A stretch of DNA of 64,000 nt. Origin: Streptomyces sp. NBC_00443. Lineage in GTDB: Bacteria; Actinomycetota; Actinomycetes; Streptomycetales; Streptomycetaceae. The notes beneath the pieces were generated by a model. It searched no databases. It was not told the origin of the DNA and saw only the letters and a program-made list of their open reading frames with translations. The translations under genes were made by a program, and so were the position numbers. The stretch covers positions 8,742,001-8,806,000 of the forward strand of contig NZ_CP107917.1 of NCBI RefSeq assembly GCF_036014175.1, written 5' to 3'. Shown piece after piece: positions 8,171-15,715 of the stretch; position 1 is the first letter of the stretch; the number at the start of each line of letters is the position of its first letter.

Positions 8171-9051
8171 ATGCACGGCCCGGTTGTCGTAGGGGTGGAC
8201 GGCTCGCCGTCGAGCATGAAGGCCGTGGAGATCGCGGCGCGCGAGGCGGGGCTGCACGGCGTGGGGCTGCGGCTGGTGCACGCCTTCGGCCGGCCGGCCG
8301 CACACATCCCGCACGGCGGGCGGCTCTGGGAGCCGAGCGGCGCCGGGATGCGCGAGCTGATCGACGGCACGCTCGCCAAGGCCGAGCAGCGCGCTCACGA
8401 GCTTGCGCCGGGCCTCGAGATCACGCGTGACATCGCCGTCGGGGAACCGGTGACGGTGCTGGAGATCGAGTCGCGCACCGCGTCCCTCGCGGTGGTCGGA
8501 AGCCGGGGCCACAGCCGGTTCGGCGCCCTGCTGCTCGGCTCCACCGCCGGTCATATGGCCGCCCACGCCGCCTGCCCCGTGCTGGTGGTGCGCGGCAGGC
8601 CGGACCCGGACGGGCCCGTGCTCCTCGCCGTCGACGGCTCGCCCGCGGCCCGGGGGCTGTCGAGTTCGCCTTTGAGGTGGCGGCCGCGCGCGGCACGGAC
8701 CTGGTGGCGCTGCACGCCTGGAGCACCCGCTCCGAGCGCGCCTACGAAAGCCCCGCCGACCCGCCCTTCGTGACGTACGACGAGGGGCGGCTGCGCGACG
8801 AGGAGGAGCGTGTGCTCGCCGAGGCCCTCGGCGGGCTGCGCGAGCTGTATCCCGACGTCGTCGTGCGCCGCAGGCTGGTGCGCGGCCGGATCCGGCACAC
8901 CCTCGTCGAGGCCAGCGCCGAAGCCGGTCTCGTGGTGGCGGGGGCGCGCGGCCGGGGCGGGTTCGCCGGGCTGCTGCTCGGCTCGGTCAGTCAGGCACTG
9001 CTCCACCACGCGCAGTGCCCGGTCGCCGTCGTCCGTTCCGGTGCGGAGTGA
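8171..9051 (+). pseudogene. Universal stress protein, two USP domains, apparent frameshift
   Basis: A two-domain UspA-type protein. Domain 1 starts at ATG 8171 (ribosome site GGAAAGGGGAG) with VVVGVDGS and ATP-loop motif GSRGHSRFGALLLGS. Domain 2 begins with VLLAVDGSPAARG and then loses the frame. It resumes in the +2 frame as EFAFEVAAARGTDLVALHAW... and ends with GARGRGGFAGLLLGSVSQ. Adding one G to the five-G run at 8652-8656 restores a continuous 293-aa protein (ARGAVEFAFEVAAARG). Both halves are otherwise fully conserved, including both nucleotide-binding loops, so a sequencing error is as likely as a real lesion. USPs bind ATP and act in stress or dormancy; PPK2 and GH65 neighbours fit that theme. 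Confidence 0.85.
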
Positions 9052-9054
9052 GTC

Positions 9055-9858
9055 TCACAGGCTCGCCGCGTGGTCGGGGACGTGGTTCTGCAGATCGCGT
9101 GGCGGTCGCTGGTAGCCGGTCGAGGCCGGGCGTTCGGGCAGGTCCAGGACGGGCGGAAGGACGTCCTGGTACGGCACGGAGCTCAGCAGGTGGGCGATCA
9201 TGTTCAGCCGGGCCCGGCGCTTGTCGTCGCTCTCGACGACGTACCAGGGGGCCTCGGCGATGTCGGTGTGCACCATCATCTCGTCCTTGGCCCGGGAGTA
9301 CGCCTCCCAGCGGGTGACCGACTCCAGGTCCATCGGGGACAGCTTCCAGCGCCGTAGCGGATCCTCCAGCCGACGCCGGAAGCGTTCCTGCTGCTCCTCG
9401 TCGCTCACCGAGAACCAGTACTTGCGCAGCTGGATCCCGTCCTCCACCAGCATCCGCTCGAAGAGGGGGCACTGGCGCAGGAAGCGCTGGTACTCCTGCT
9501 TGCTGCAGAAGCCCATGACGCGCTCGACACCGGCGCGGTTGTACCAGCTGCGGTCGAACAGCACGATCTCCCCGGCGGCGGGCAGATGCCCGATGTACCG
9601 CTGGAAGTACCACTGGGTCCGCTCGCGCTCGGTCGGCTTGGGCAGCGCCGTGATCCGCGCGACCCGGGGATTGAGGTGCTCCGTGACCCGCTTGATCGTG
9701 CCGCCCTTGCCCGCCGCGTCCCGCCCCTCGAAGATCACGACGAGCCGCGCACCCTCGGCCCGCACCCACTCCTGCAGTTTCGCCAACTCCGACTGCAGGC
9801 GCATCAGTTCCTTCTCGTACGCCTTGCGCGGCAGCTTCTCCGCCTTGTTGCCGGCCAT
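9055..9858 (-). CDS. ppk2: Polyphosphate kinase 2 (PPK2)
   Basis: A 267-aa PPK2-family enzyme that moves phosphate between polyphosphate and nucleotides, usually making NTPs or NDPs from polyphosphate. Walker A is GRDAAGKGG (residues 45-53). The lid and Walker B region reads LFDRSWYNRAGVERVMGF. The single-domain length fits class I/III PPK2. I chose the ATG at 9858 because upstream sequence in this frame has no family similarity, although the frame stays open for another 1.5 kb. It is convergent with the universal stress gene (3 bp between stops) and divergent from a small conserved gene. With USP and GH65 it suggests an energy-storage and stress block. Confidence 0.93.
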   Translation of the reverse strand: MAGNKAEKLPRKAYEKELMRLQSELAKLQEWVRAEGARLVVIFEGRDAAGKGGTIKRVTEHLNPRVARITALPKPTERERTQWYFQRYIGHLPAAGEIVLFDRSWYNRAGVERVMGFCSKQEYQRFLRQCPLFERMLVEDGIQLRKYWFSVSDEEQQERFRRRLEDPLRRWKLSPMDLESVTRWEAYSRAKDEMMVHTDIAEAPWYVVESDDKRRARLNMIAHLLSSVPYQDVLPPVLDLPERPASTGYQRPPRDLQNHVPDHAASL

Positions 9859-9939
9859 GCCGCCTCCCAGCTTCGAACGCCAGAACAGCACCGTACTGAC
9901 CGGTGACGGGGGTCGCATGCCGACGGGCAGGATGGGCGT

Positions 9940-10296
9940 ATGGACGGTGTCGACCCGCACATCCACGTCGAGCAGAGCGTGACCCGCTACGACGCCCGCG
10001 CGCGCAGTCTTCTGGCGGGCACGTTCGGCCTGGTCGGCGATCTGCCGGAGACGGTCGGCGCCGGCTGCGGGCTGCGGGTGCCGTACGCGATGACGACACC
10101 GCGCCCCGAGAGCGTCACCTGCCTGGCCTGCCGCCGGCATGCCCGCGCGGAGCACCTGCGCCTTGCGGAGCAGATGGCACGCCTGGGCGGCATGCCGGGA
10201 TCCACCGTCACCGGCGCCCAGGTCGCGGCGGTGACGGTGGAGCATCATCGCGACCTGGCACGCGGGTTCGCGGACGGGACCGGGGACACCGGGTGA
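9940..10296 (+). CDS. Small conserved streptomycete protein with CxxC motif
   Basis: A 118-aa protein I recognise only as a conserved streptomycete hypothetical type. Its core is CGLRVPYAMTTPRPESVTCLACRRHAR, in which a CLAC pair could bind metal or be redox active. A second possible start is GTG 9979, which would remove 13 residues. It has no signal peptide or membrane segment and lies divergent from ppk2. Function unknown. Confidence 0.6.
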   Translation: MDGVDPHIHVEQSVTRYDARARSLLAGTFGLVGDLPETVGAGCGLRVPYAMTTPRPESVTCLACRRHARAEHLRLAEQMARLGGMPGSTVTGAQVAAVTVEHHRDLARGFADGTGDTG

Positions 10297-10324
10297 GGCG
10301 CAGGTTCCGCGCTCGCCGGAGGCG

Positions 10325-10681
10325 TCACGTGCCGCCGCTGCCGAACGACCCGCTGCCGCCCTCGCTCCAGCGCGTGCGTTCCTGCGACGGGCTGGTCCGG
10401 GAGGGGATGTTGCCGTGGGCGGGAAGGTCGTGGGGGGTGACCCGCTGGTCGCTCTTCGGCACCTCGGCGGGCTCCCGGTGCTCCCGGACCTCGTGGACCG
10501 GGCCCTCGGCGGGCAGCCTGGGCTGTTCCTCGGGACGTGGCGGACGCGGTTCCCGGCGCCTGATCCGGGCGCCCACGACGAAGGCGCCGATGAGCAGCGC
10601 CACGACGACCACACCGGCGACGAGCAACCCGACGGCGAGCGCGCCCCGACCTGCGGCGATATCCATCCAAGTCGTGTCCAT
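10325..10681 (-). CDS. DUF6479-type membrane-anchored protein
   Basis: A 118-aa protein with one N-terminal membrane segment (about residues 12-38, GALAVGLLVAGVVVVALLIG). A charged Arg/Pro/Glu-rich linker follows, then the family-typical tail EGGSGSFGSGG. This layout matches the DUF6479 family of streptomycetes. The small tail motif faces the cytoplasm if the usual N-out topology holds. No function is known. Confidence 0.65.
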   Translation of the reverse strand: MDTTWMDIAAGRGALAVGLLVAGVVVVALLIGAFVVGARIRRREPRPPRPEEQPRLPAEGPVHEVREHREPAEVPKSDQRVTPHDLPAHGNIPSRTSPSQERTRWSEGGSGSFGSGGT

Positions 10682-10821
10682 GGGCTCGCGGGTACCCCTG
10701 GCTCCTCGATGGACACGTGCGGCGTCCCTGAAGAACCCGTTCGCCACGACCAGCTGGAACGCCCGGCCGCGGGGCGGGAGAGCAGGGGTTTGGTGCCCCC
10801 GGCGGCGGCTACCCGCCCCTT

Positions 10822-11205
10822 GTGACATCGACAGCATCCCAGCAAGAACTCGTCCAGTTCCTCGAGGACCGCTTCGCGTGCGCCCAGGCCTGCACCGAGT
10901 GCGCTCGGACCTGCGCCCTGCGTGCGAGCCTCGTCGATCCGGACGCGGCCGAGGACCAGGAACTTGTGCGACGCAAGGGCATCCTGTGCGCCGAGGTGTG
11001 CGACACGACCTGCCGTGTGCTGTCCGAGCAGGGCGGCATGGACGAGGGCGCCGAGACCGCGCTCCGGGTCCAGCTGGAGTGGACCCGGTCCGTGTGCCTG
11101 GAGTGTGCGCATGTCTTCGACCGGCACCCGGGCGCCGAGGACGCGGCGAAGGCATGCCGTGCCTGCGCGCGGGCCTGCACGGACTTCATGAGCACGCTCA
11201 ACTGA
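10822..11205 (+). CDS. Cys-rich four-helix-bundle copper-binding protein (Csp-like)
   Basis: A 127-aa all-helical protein with twelve Cys residues arranged as CxxxC or CxxC pairs along helices (CAQACTECARTC, CAEVCDTTC, CLEC, CRACARAC). This matches the DUF326 / copper storage protein type, in which Cys thiols lining a four-helix bundle hold many Cu(I) ions. There is no signal peptide, so it is cytosolic (Csp3-like). It starts with GTG at 10822. A role in copper buffering is inferred from the family. Confidence 0.8.
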   Translation: MTSTASQQELVQFLEDRFACAQACTECARTCALRASLVDPDAAEDQELVRRKGILCAEVCDTTCRVLSEQGGMDEGAETALRVQLEWTRSVCLECAHVFDRHPGAEDAAKACRACARACTDFMSTLN

Positions 11206-11271
11206 CGGGCTGAGCCGCCTCGCCTCAGCGGCTCGCACCGCATTCCGCCGCTCCTCGCCATTCCCAATTTC

Positions 11272-11285
11272 TGGAACACGTTCTA
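11272..11285. promoter_or_regulatory. KstR-type operator upstream of the acyl-CoA dehydrogenase
   Basis: TGGAACACGTTCTA matches the published KstR consensus TNNAACNNGTTNNA at every fixed position. It ends 44 bp before the GTG start of the acyl-CoA dehydrogenase, whose closest well-studied relatives are KstR-controlled steroid FadE proteins. The site assignment is inference from motif plus gene type. Confidence 0.65.
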
Positions 11286-11329
11286 CGGTGTGCGCCGTCA
11301 GGACCGGCCTTGGGGAGCCTGGAGGCGCC

Positions 11330-12541
11330 GTGCATCTCGAATACACGCCCGAGCAGCAGCGGCTGCGCACCGAACTGCGCGACTACTTCGCCGAGTTGGT
11401 GCCCGACCGCGCGCAGACCCTCCCGCACAGCCCGAAAGGCGCGGGAGGTGCCCCCATCACCGATCCGGCCGCCCAGAAGCGCTACTACCGCAAGACGATC
11501 CGGCGGCTCGGCACGGACGGTCGGCTCGGCATGGGCTGGCCCAAGGAATACGGCGGCCGCGGCCTGACCGCGATGGAGCAGTTCATCTTCTTCGACGAGG
11601 CGGCCCAGGCGGGCGTACCGCTGCCGCTGATGGCGCTCAACACCGTCGGCCCGACGATCATGCAGTACGGCACGGACGAGCAGAAGGCGTACTTCCTGCC
11701 GAAGATCCTCTCCGGCGAGATCGACTTCGCGATCGGCTACAGCGAGCCCGACGCGGGCACGGACCTGGCGGCCCTGCGGACACGCGCCGTGCGCGACGGC
11801 GACGAGTACGTCGTCACCGGTCAGAAGATCTGGACGACCAACGGCGACACCGCCGACTGGGTCTGGCTGGCCGTCCGCACCGACCCGGACGCGCCGCCCC
11901 ACAAGGGCATCACCATGCTCCTCGTCCCGACCACCGACCCCGGCTACTCCTGCACCCTCATCAACACCCTCGCCTCGCACGACACCACCGTCAGCTACTA
12001 CGAGAACATCCGCGTCCCGGTCTCCCGCCGGGTCGGCGCCGAGAACCAGGGCTGGCGCCTGATCACCAACCAGCTCAACCACGAGCGCGTCACCCTCGCC
12101 GCCCACGGCACCATGGCCATCCGCGCCCTGCACGACGTCCAGCGCTGGGCCATGGAGACCAAGCTCGCCGACGGCCGCCGGGTGATCGACCTCCCCTGGG
12201 TGCGCCGCCGGCTCGCCCAGACCCACGCCAGGCTCGACGCCCTCAAGCTCCTGAACTGGAAGATGGTGAGCGCCGTGCAGGACGGCACGCTCACACCCCA
12301 GGACGCCTCCGCGGTGAAGGTCTACGGCTCCGAGGCGCGCCGGGACGCGTACGCCTGGCTGATGGAGATCGTCGCCGCACCCGGCGCGCTGAAGGAGGGT
12401 TCGGCGGGGGCCGTCCTGCACGGCGAGCTGGAGCGCGGCTACCGCTCGGCCGTCATCTTCACCTTCGGCGGCGGCAACAACGAGATCCAGCGGGAGATCA
12501 TCTCGTGGATCGGGCTGGGGATGCCGAGGGTGCGGAGGTAG
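11330..12541 (+). CDS. Acyl-CoA dehydrogenase, FadE26/ChsE4-like
   Basis: A 403-aa FAD-dependent acyl-CoA dehydrogenase. Landmarks are MGWPKEYGGRGLTAMEQ, IGYSEPDAGTDLAALRT (flavin/substrate loop), GQKIWTTNGDTADWVWLAVRT and NQLNHERV. The pattern resembles FadE26 of Mycobacterium tuberculosis, one half of a heteromeric dehydrogenase for steroid side chains. No partner dehydrogenase lies beside it here. I place the start at GTG 11330, which has GGAGGC 6 nt upstream and opens directly into the family N-terminus HLEYTPEQQ. A KstR-type operator sits just upstream. Confidence 0.87.
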   Translation: MHLEYTPEQQRLRTELRDYFAELVPDRAQTLPHSPKGAGGAPITDPAAQKRYYRKTIRRLGTDGRLGMGWPKEYGGRGLTAMEQFIFFDEAAQAGVPLPLMALNTVGPTIMQYGTDEQKAYFLPKILSGEIDFAIGYSEPDAGTDLAALRTRAVRDGDEYVVTGQKIWTTNGDTADWVWLAVRTDPDAPPHKGITMLLVPTTDPGYSCTLINTLASHDTTVSYYENIRVPVSRRVGAENQGWRLITNQLNHERVTLAAHGTMAIRALHDVQRWAMETKLADGRRVIDLPWVRRRLAQTHARLDALKLLNWKMVSAVQDGTLTPQDASAVKVYGSEARRDAYAWLMEIVAAPGALKEGSAGAVLHGELERGYRSAVIFTFGGGNNEIQREIISWIGLGMPRVRR

Positions 12542-12693
12542 CGCGCATCACCGTGATTCGAGCCATGGCGGCCCCGTTTGCCGAGCGTTGAAGGGGCGAG
12601 GAGACTGGCAGAGAGGGGTTTTACAAGGCCGCGAGTTCGGCGCCGTGACGTCACCGGCGACTGCTCCCGCGCCGACCTGAAGAGGCGAGTGCA

Positions 12694-14241
12694 ATGTCAC
12701 GTCAGTACTATCAGCGTGGTCATCTCGTCGAGGCTGAAGAACTCGACGACGTCGTCGCGGTCAAGATGGGCACGGAAATCCGCGCGAGCGCCGCCGCCGA
12801 GAGAACGGCGGAACTGGGCAGCAGCGCCCTCGGGGAGATACGCGAGGCCGGGGTCGACGACGAGACCACCGTTGCTTTCGCGCGCGCGAGCTGGGTGTTC
12901 GTCAGGCCGAACCAGCGGACGCGCGAAGTGTTCACCGCGAGCGGGGTGATTCCCGGCGCGCAGACCACCGGCAAGGTCATCCGCCGGCCCAACGGCAGGA
13001 TCGGTATCGCGACTGACGCATTGACCGTACGACTGGCTCCGGAACTCTCCGAGGAGGAGGCCGAACGCGAGCTCGAGGCGGCGGGTCTGACGGTGGTCGG
13101 CAAGCTCGGCTTCGCGAAGAACCTGTACGAGGTGCGCGCCGCGGCGTCGCAGGACGCGCTCGCGGCCTCCGTCGAACTGCACGACAACGACCGCTTCGTC
13201 TTCGCCGAACCGGCGTTCATCGAGCACGTCCCCGCTCGATTCAGGCCCACCGGGGCCCGCTACAGCGAGCAGTGGCAGTGGAGGAATCCCGGTACCAACG
13301 GCGGTACTCCCGACGCCGATGTGCACATCGAGTCGGCCTGGGACAGCACTTTCGGAGCGGGGATCCGGGTCGCAGTCATCGACACCGGCTTCGACGCGGG
13401 GCACCCGGATCTCGCCAACGGGCTGGATCCGCTGTCGGGCTTCTTCGCCGACGGCGTGCAGCGCCCGGTCTTCGTCCAGGGCACCTCGACGATGCCCGAC
13501 AGCGATCATGGCACGTTCTGTGCCGGCATGGTCGGCGCCCGGCACGACAACGGGGCGGGCGGTACGGGTGCGGCCCCCGAGTGCAGCCTGATGCTGCTGG
13601 CCTGCCTGCAGGACCAGATCGGTACGCAGACCACCCTCGCCCGTGCCGTGGCGTTCGCGGCCGACCCCTCGACGGAGGTCCCCGGTATCGATCCCGGGGC
13701 CGGGGCGGACATCCTCGTCAGCAGCCTGGGCCCGAACGGCGCGGTCTGGGATCTGTCCAGCACTCTGGAACTCGCCCTCGAGTTCGCCGCCTCGGACGGA
13801 CGGCAGGGCAAGGGGCTGCCGATCTTCTGGGCGGCGAGCAACGGCAGGAACGTCGACATCACCAAGGACGAAGTGGTCTCCCACGCGGATGTGATCGCCG
13901 TGGTGCGCTCGACCAACACGGACCGGGAGGACAACGCGGCACGCGGCCCGGAGGTGGAACTGATCGCCCCCGGCGTCGACGTCCTCAGCACCACGTCCGG
14001 CGGTGGCTACGGAGTCAACACCGGCACCAGCTTCGCCGCTCCCTGCGCGGCCGGGTGCGCGGCACTCGCACTGTCGGTGAACCCACGACTCACGCGGGAT
14101 CAACTACGTGAGGTGATGCACCGGTCGGCCGACCCGATCGGCGGCCCGCAGGTCGAGTACGACGAGGCCGGTCACAACGACGACTACGGCTTCGGCCGGG
14201 TGAACGCCGCTCAGGCCGTCGCGCTGGCCACCGGGAACTAG
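12694..14241 (+). CDS. S8 (subtilisin-family) serine protease without signal peptide
   Basis: A 515-aa subtilase with an intact triad: Asp230 (VIDTGFD), His272 (DHGTFCAG) and Ser446 (GTSFAAP). Residues 1-190 form an N-terminal region with a propeptide-like part (LTVRLAPELSEEEAERELEAAGLTVVGKL...). The mature-type start is YSEQWQWRNPG. There is no recognisable Sec or Tat signal, so the enzyme is either cytosolic or leaves by another route. It is followed at 4 bp by a 106-aa protein and then an overlapping M14 carboxypeptidase, suggesting an endo-plus-exo-peptidase unit. Ribosome site GAAGAGGCGAG. Confidence 0.92.
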   Translation: MSRQYYQRGHLVEAEELDDVVAVKMGTEIRASAAAERTAELGSSALGEIREAGVDDETTVAFARASWVFVRPNQRTREVFTASGVIPGAQTTGKVIRRPNGRIGIATDALTVRLAPELSEEEAERELEAAGLTVVGKLGFAKNLYEVRAAASQDALAASVELHDNDRFVFAEPAFIEHVPARFRPTGARYSEQWQWRNPGTNGGTPDADVHIESAWDSTFGAGIRVAVIDTGFDAGHPDLANGLDPLSGFFADGVQRPVFVQGTSTMPDSDHGTFCAGMVGARHDNGAGGTGAAPECSLMLLACLQDQIGTQTTLARAVAFAADPSTEVPGIDPGAGADILVSSLGPNGAVWDLSSTLELALEFAASDGRQGKGLPIFWAASNGRNVDITKDEVVSHADVIAVVRSTNTDREDNAARGPEVELIAPGVDVLSTTSGGGYGVNTGTSFAAPCAAGCAALALSVNPRLTRDQLREVMHRSADPIGGPQVEYDEAGHNDDYGFGRVNAAQAVALATGN

Positions 14242-14244
14242 GCC

Positions 14245-14565
14245 ATGAGCGGGGAACCCGCGGTCGTCCGCTGCCATGTCGTCGCCGAGAATGCCGAGGC
14301 GCTCAGGGAGTTCGTCCATGAGACACATCCCGACGTCGGCTGCCGCGCCGTCGCGCGCGGCAGTGGGGCGGGTGTCGGACTCGACCTCTACTTCCGCCAG
14401 GATCAGCTCGACCGAGCAAGGTCGGCCAGATCGGCACCGAAGGTGGACATCACCACGGTAGAGAACGTCACGGACAACTGGCTCGCCCGCAAGGAAGAGG
14501 TCGGCGAGGGAGACCGCTTCGCCGACCGGGACGCCGTTCCGCACGGGCTCGGCCGTAAGGAGTGA
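14245..14565 (+). CDS. 106-aa protein between protease genes, possible stand-alone propeptide or inhibitor
   Basis: A small acidic protein encoded 4 bp after the S8 gene and overlapping the M14 gene (GTGA at 14562). Its first half (VVRCHVVAENAEALREFV, then GVGLDLYFRQDQLDRAR) has the beta-alpha-beta spacing of small ferredoxin-like propeptides or inhibitors. Its tail (EEVGEGDRFADRDAVPHGLG) resembles, as I recall, the linker preceding some M14 catalytic domains. No confident family match. The placement between an endoprotease and a carboxypeptidase suggests a folding helper or inhibitor, which is inference. Confidence 0.6.
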   Translation: MSGEPAVVRCHVVAENAEALREFVHETHPDVGCRAVARGSGAGVGLDLYFRQDQLDRARSARSAPKVDITTVENVTDNWLARKEEVGEGDRFADRDAVPHGLGRKE

Positions 14566-15647
14566 CCGTGTATCTCAACGTGGCCGAGATCGAATCGGCG
14601 ATCACCAGTCTGGACGGCGCCTACCCCGGGGGGACCGAGGTCATCGACCTGCCACACGCCACCCACGAAGGGCGCACGACGAGGTTGCTGCGGGTCGGGA
14701 CGCGGCAGTCCGACGAAGTACCGGCAATCCTGCTGTTGGGTGGGATGCACGCGCGCGAGTGGGTGCCGCCCGACGCGTTGATCTCGCTGGCGGCGGACCT
14801 GCTGGAGGCCCACGACGCCGGCACCGGGCTCGGCTATGGGTCGTCGACGTTCACCGCGGCACAGGTCGCGCAGGTGCTGGAGGAGGTCAGTCTGTTCTTC
14901 TTCCCCTGTGTCAACCCTGATGGCCGGGCCTTCAGCCAGACCACGTCCGCGATGTGGCGGAAGAACCGCCGGTCGGCACCTGCCGGGTCCACGGGCCCCT
15001 CGTGCGTGGGAGTCGATCTGAACCGGAACTTCGACTTCGTCTGGGACCACAAGGCAAAGTTCGCCCCGGACGCAGATGTTCACACCTCGGACAAGCCGTG
15101 CGATCCGCAGGTCTACCGTGGACCGGCCGCCGCCTCGGAGCCCGAGACCCGAAACGTGGTCTGGGCGCTCGACAGCCACCCGCGGATCCGGTGGATGGTA
15201 GACGTCCACAGCGCGGTTCCGGTGATCCTTCACAACTGGGGCTCCGACCAGAACCAGTCCAGCACCCCCACCGACAACTTCCGTAACCCCGACCTCGACG
15301 CCGTACGCGGGCGACCCGACGACGGCATCGGTGAGTTCATGACCGAACCGGACCTGAACATCGCGGTCGAACTCGCGGAACGGATGAACGACGCGGCTCG
15401 TGCGGTGCGCGGGGTCGACTACGGGGTCGAGCCGGCGTTCGGGCTGTATCCCACCTCAGGCACGAGTGACGACTACGCCTACAGCCGGCACCTCACCGAC
15501 CCGGCTCACGCCAAGGTGTTCGGCTACACGATCGAATGTGGCGACACCTTCCAGCCCGTGTTCAGCGAAGCCGAAGAGGTCATCGGGGAGGTCTCGGCCG
15601 CGTTGCTGGCGCTCGCGCTCAATGCTCCCGAGGTCACGGACGGCTGA
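14562..15647 (+). CDS. M14-family zinc carboxypeptidase without signal peptide
   Basis: A 361-aa metallocarboxypeptidase. Zinc ligands are His63 and Glu66 (GGMHAREW) and His216 (VDVHSAV). The catalytic Glu is Glu325 in YTIECG. Substrate-binding Arg/Asn residues are in GVDLNRNFDFVWDH. The length is that of a bare catalytic domain, with neither signal peptide nor propeptide, unlike secreted family members. It starts at GTG 14562, overlapping the preceding 106-aa gene, with AAGGAG upstream. It would trim C-terminal residues, plausibly from peptides released by the S8 enzyme. Confidence 0.92.
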   Translation: MTVYLNVAEIESAITSLDGAYPGGTEVIDLPHATHEGRTTRLLRVGTRQSDEVPAILLLGGMHAREWVPPDALISLAADLLEAHDAGTGLGYGSSTFTAAQVAQVLEEVSLFFFPCVNPDGRAFSQTTSAMWRKNRRSAPAGSTGPSCVGVDLNRNFDFVWDHKAKFAPDADVHTSDKPCDPQVYRGPAAASEPETRNVVWALDSHPRIRWMVDVHSAVPVILHNWGSDQNQSSTPTDNFRNPDLDAVRGRPDDGIGEFMTEPDLNIAVELAERMNDAARAVRGVDYGVEPAFGLYPTSGTSDDYAYSRHLTDPAHAKVFGYTIECGDTFQPVFSEAEEVIGEVSAALLALALNAPEVTDG

Positions 15648-15715
15648 GGCCCGGCGGCGCACCCTCGTTCGGGGCAATCACCCTCGGCACACGCCCGGGT
15701 ACGGACCATGGACCC

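Noticed and set aside
9859..11370. N-terminal extension of PPK2 to 771 residues
   Set aside because: The family N-terminus begins at 9858 and the extension overlaps three other supported genes.
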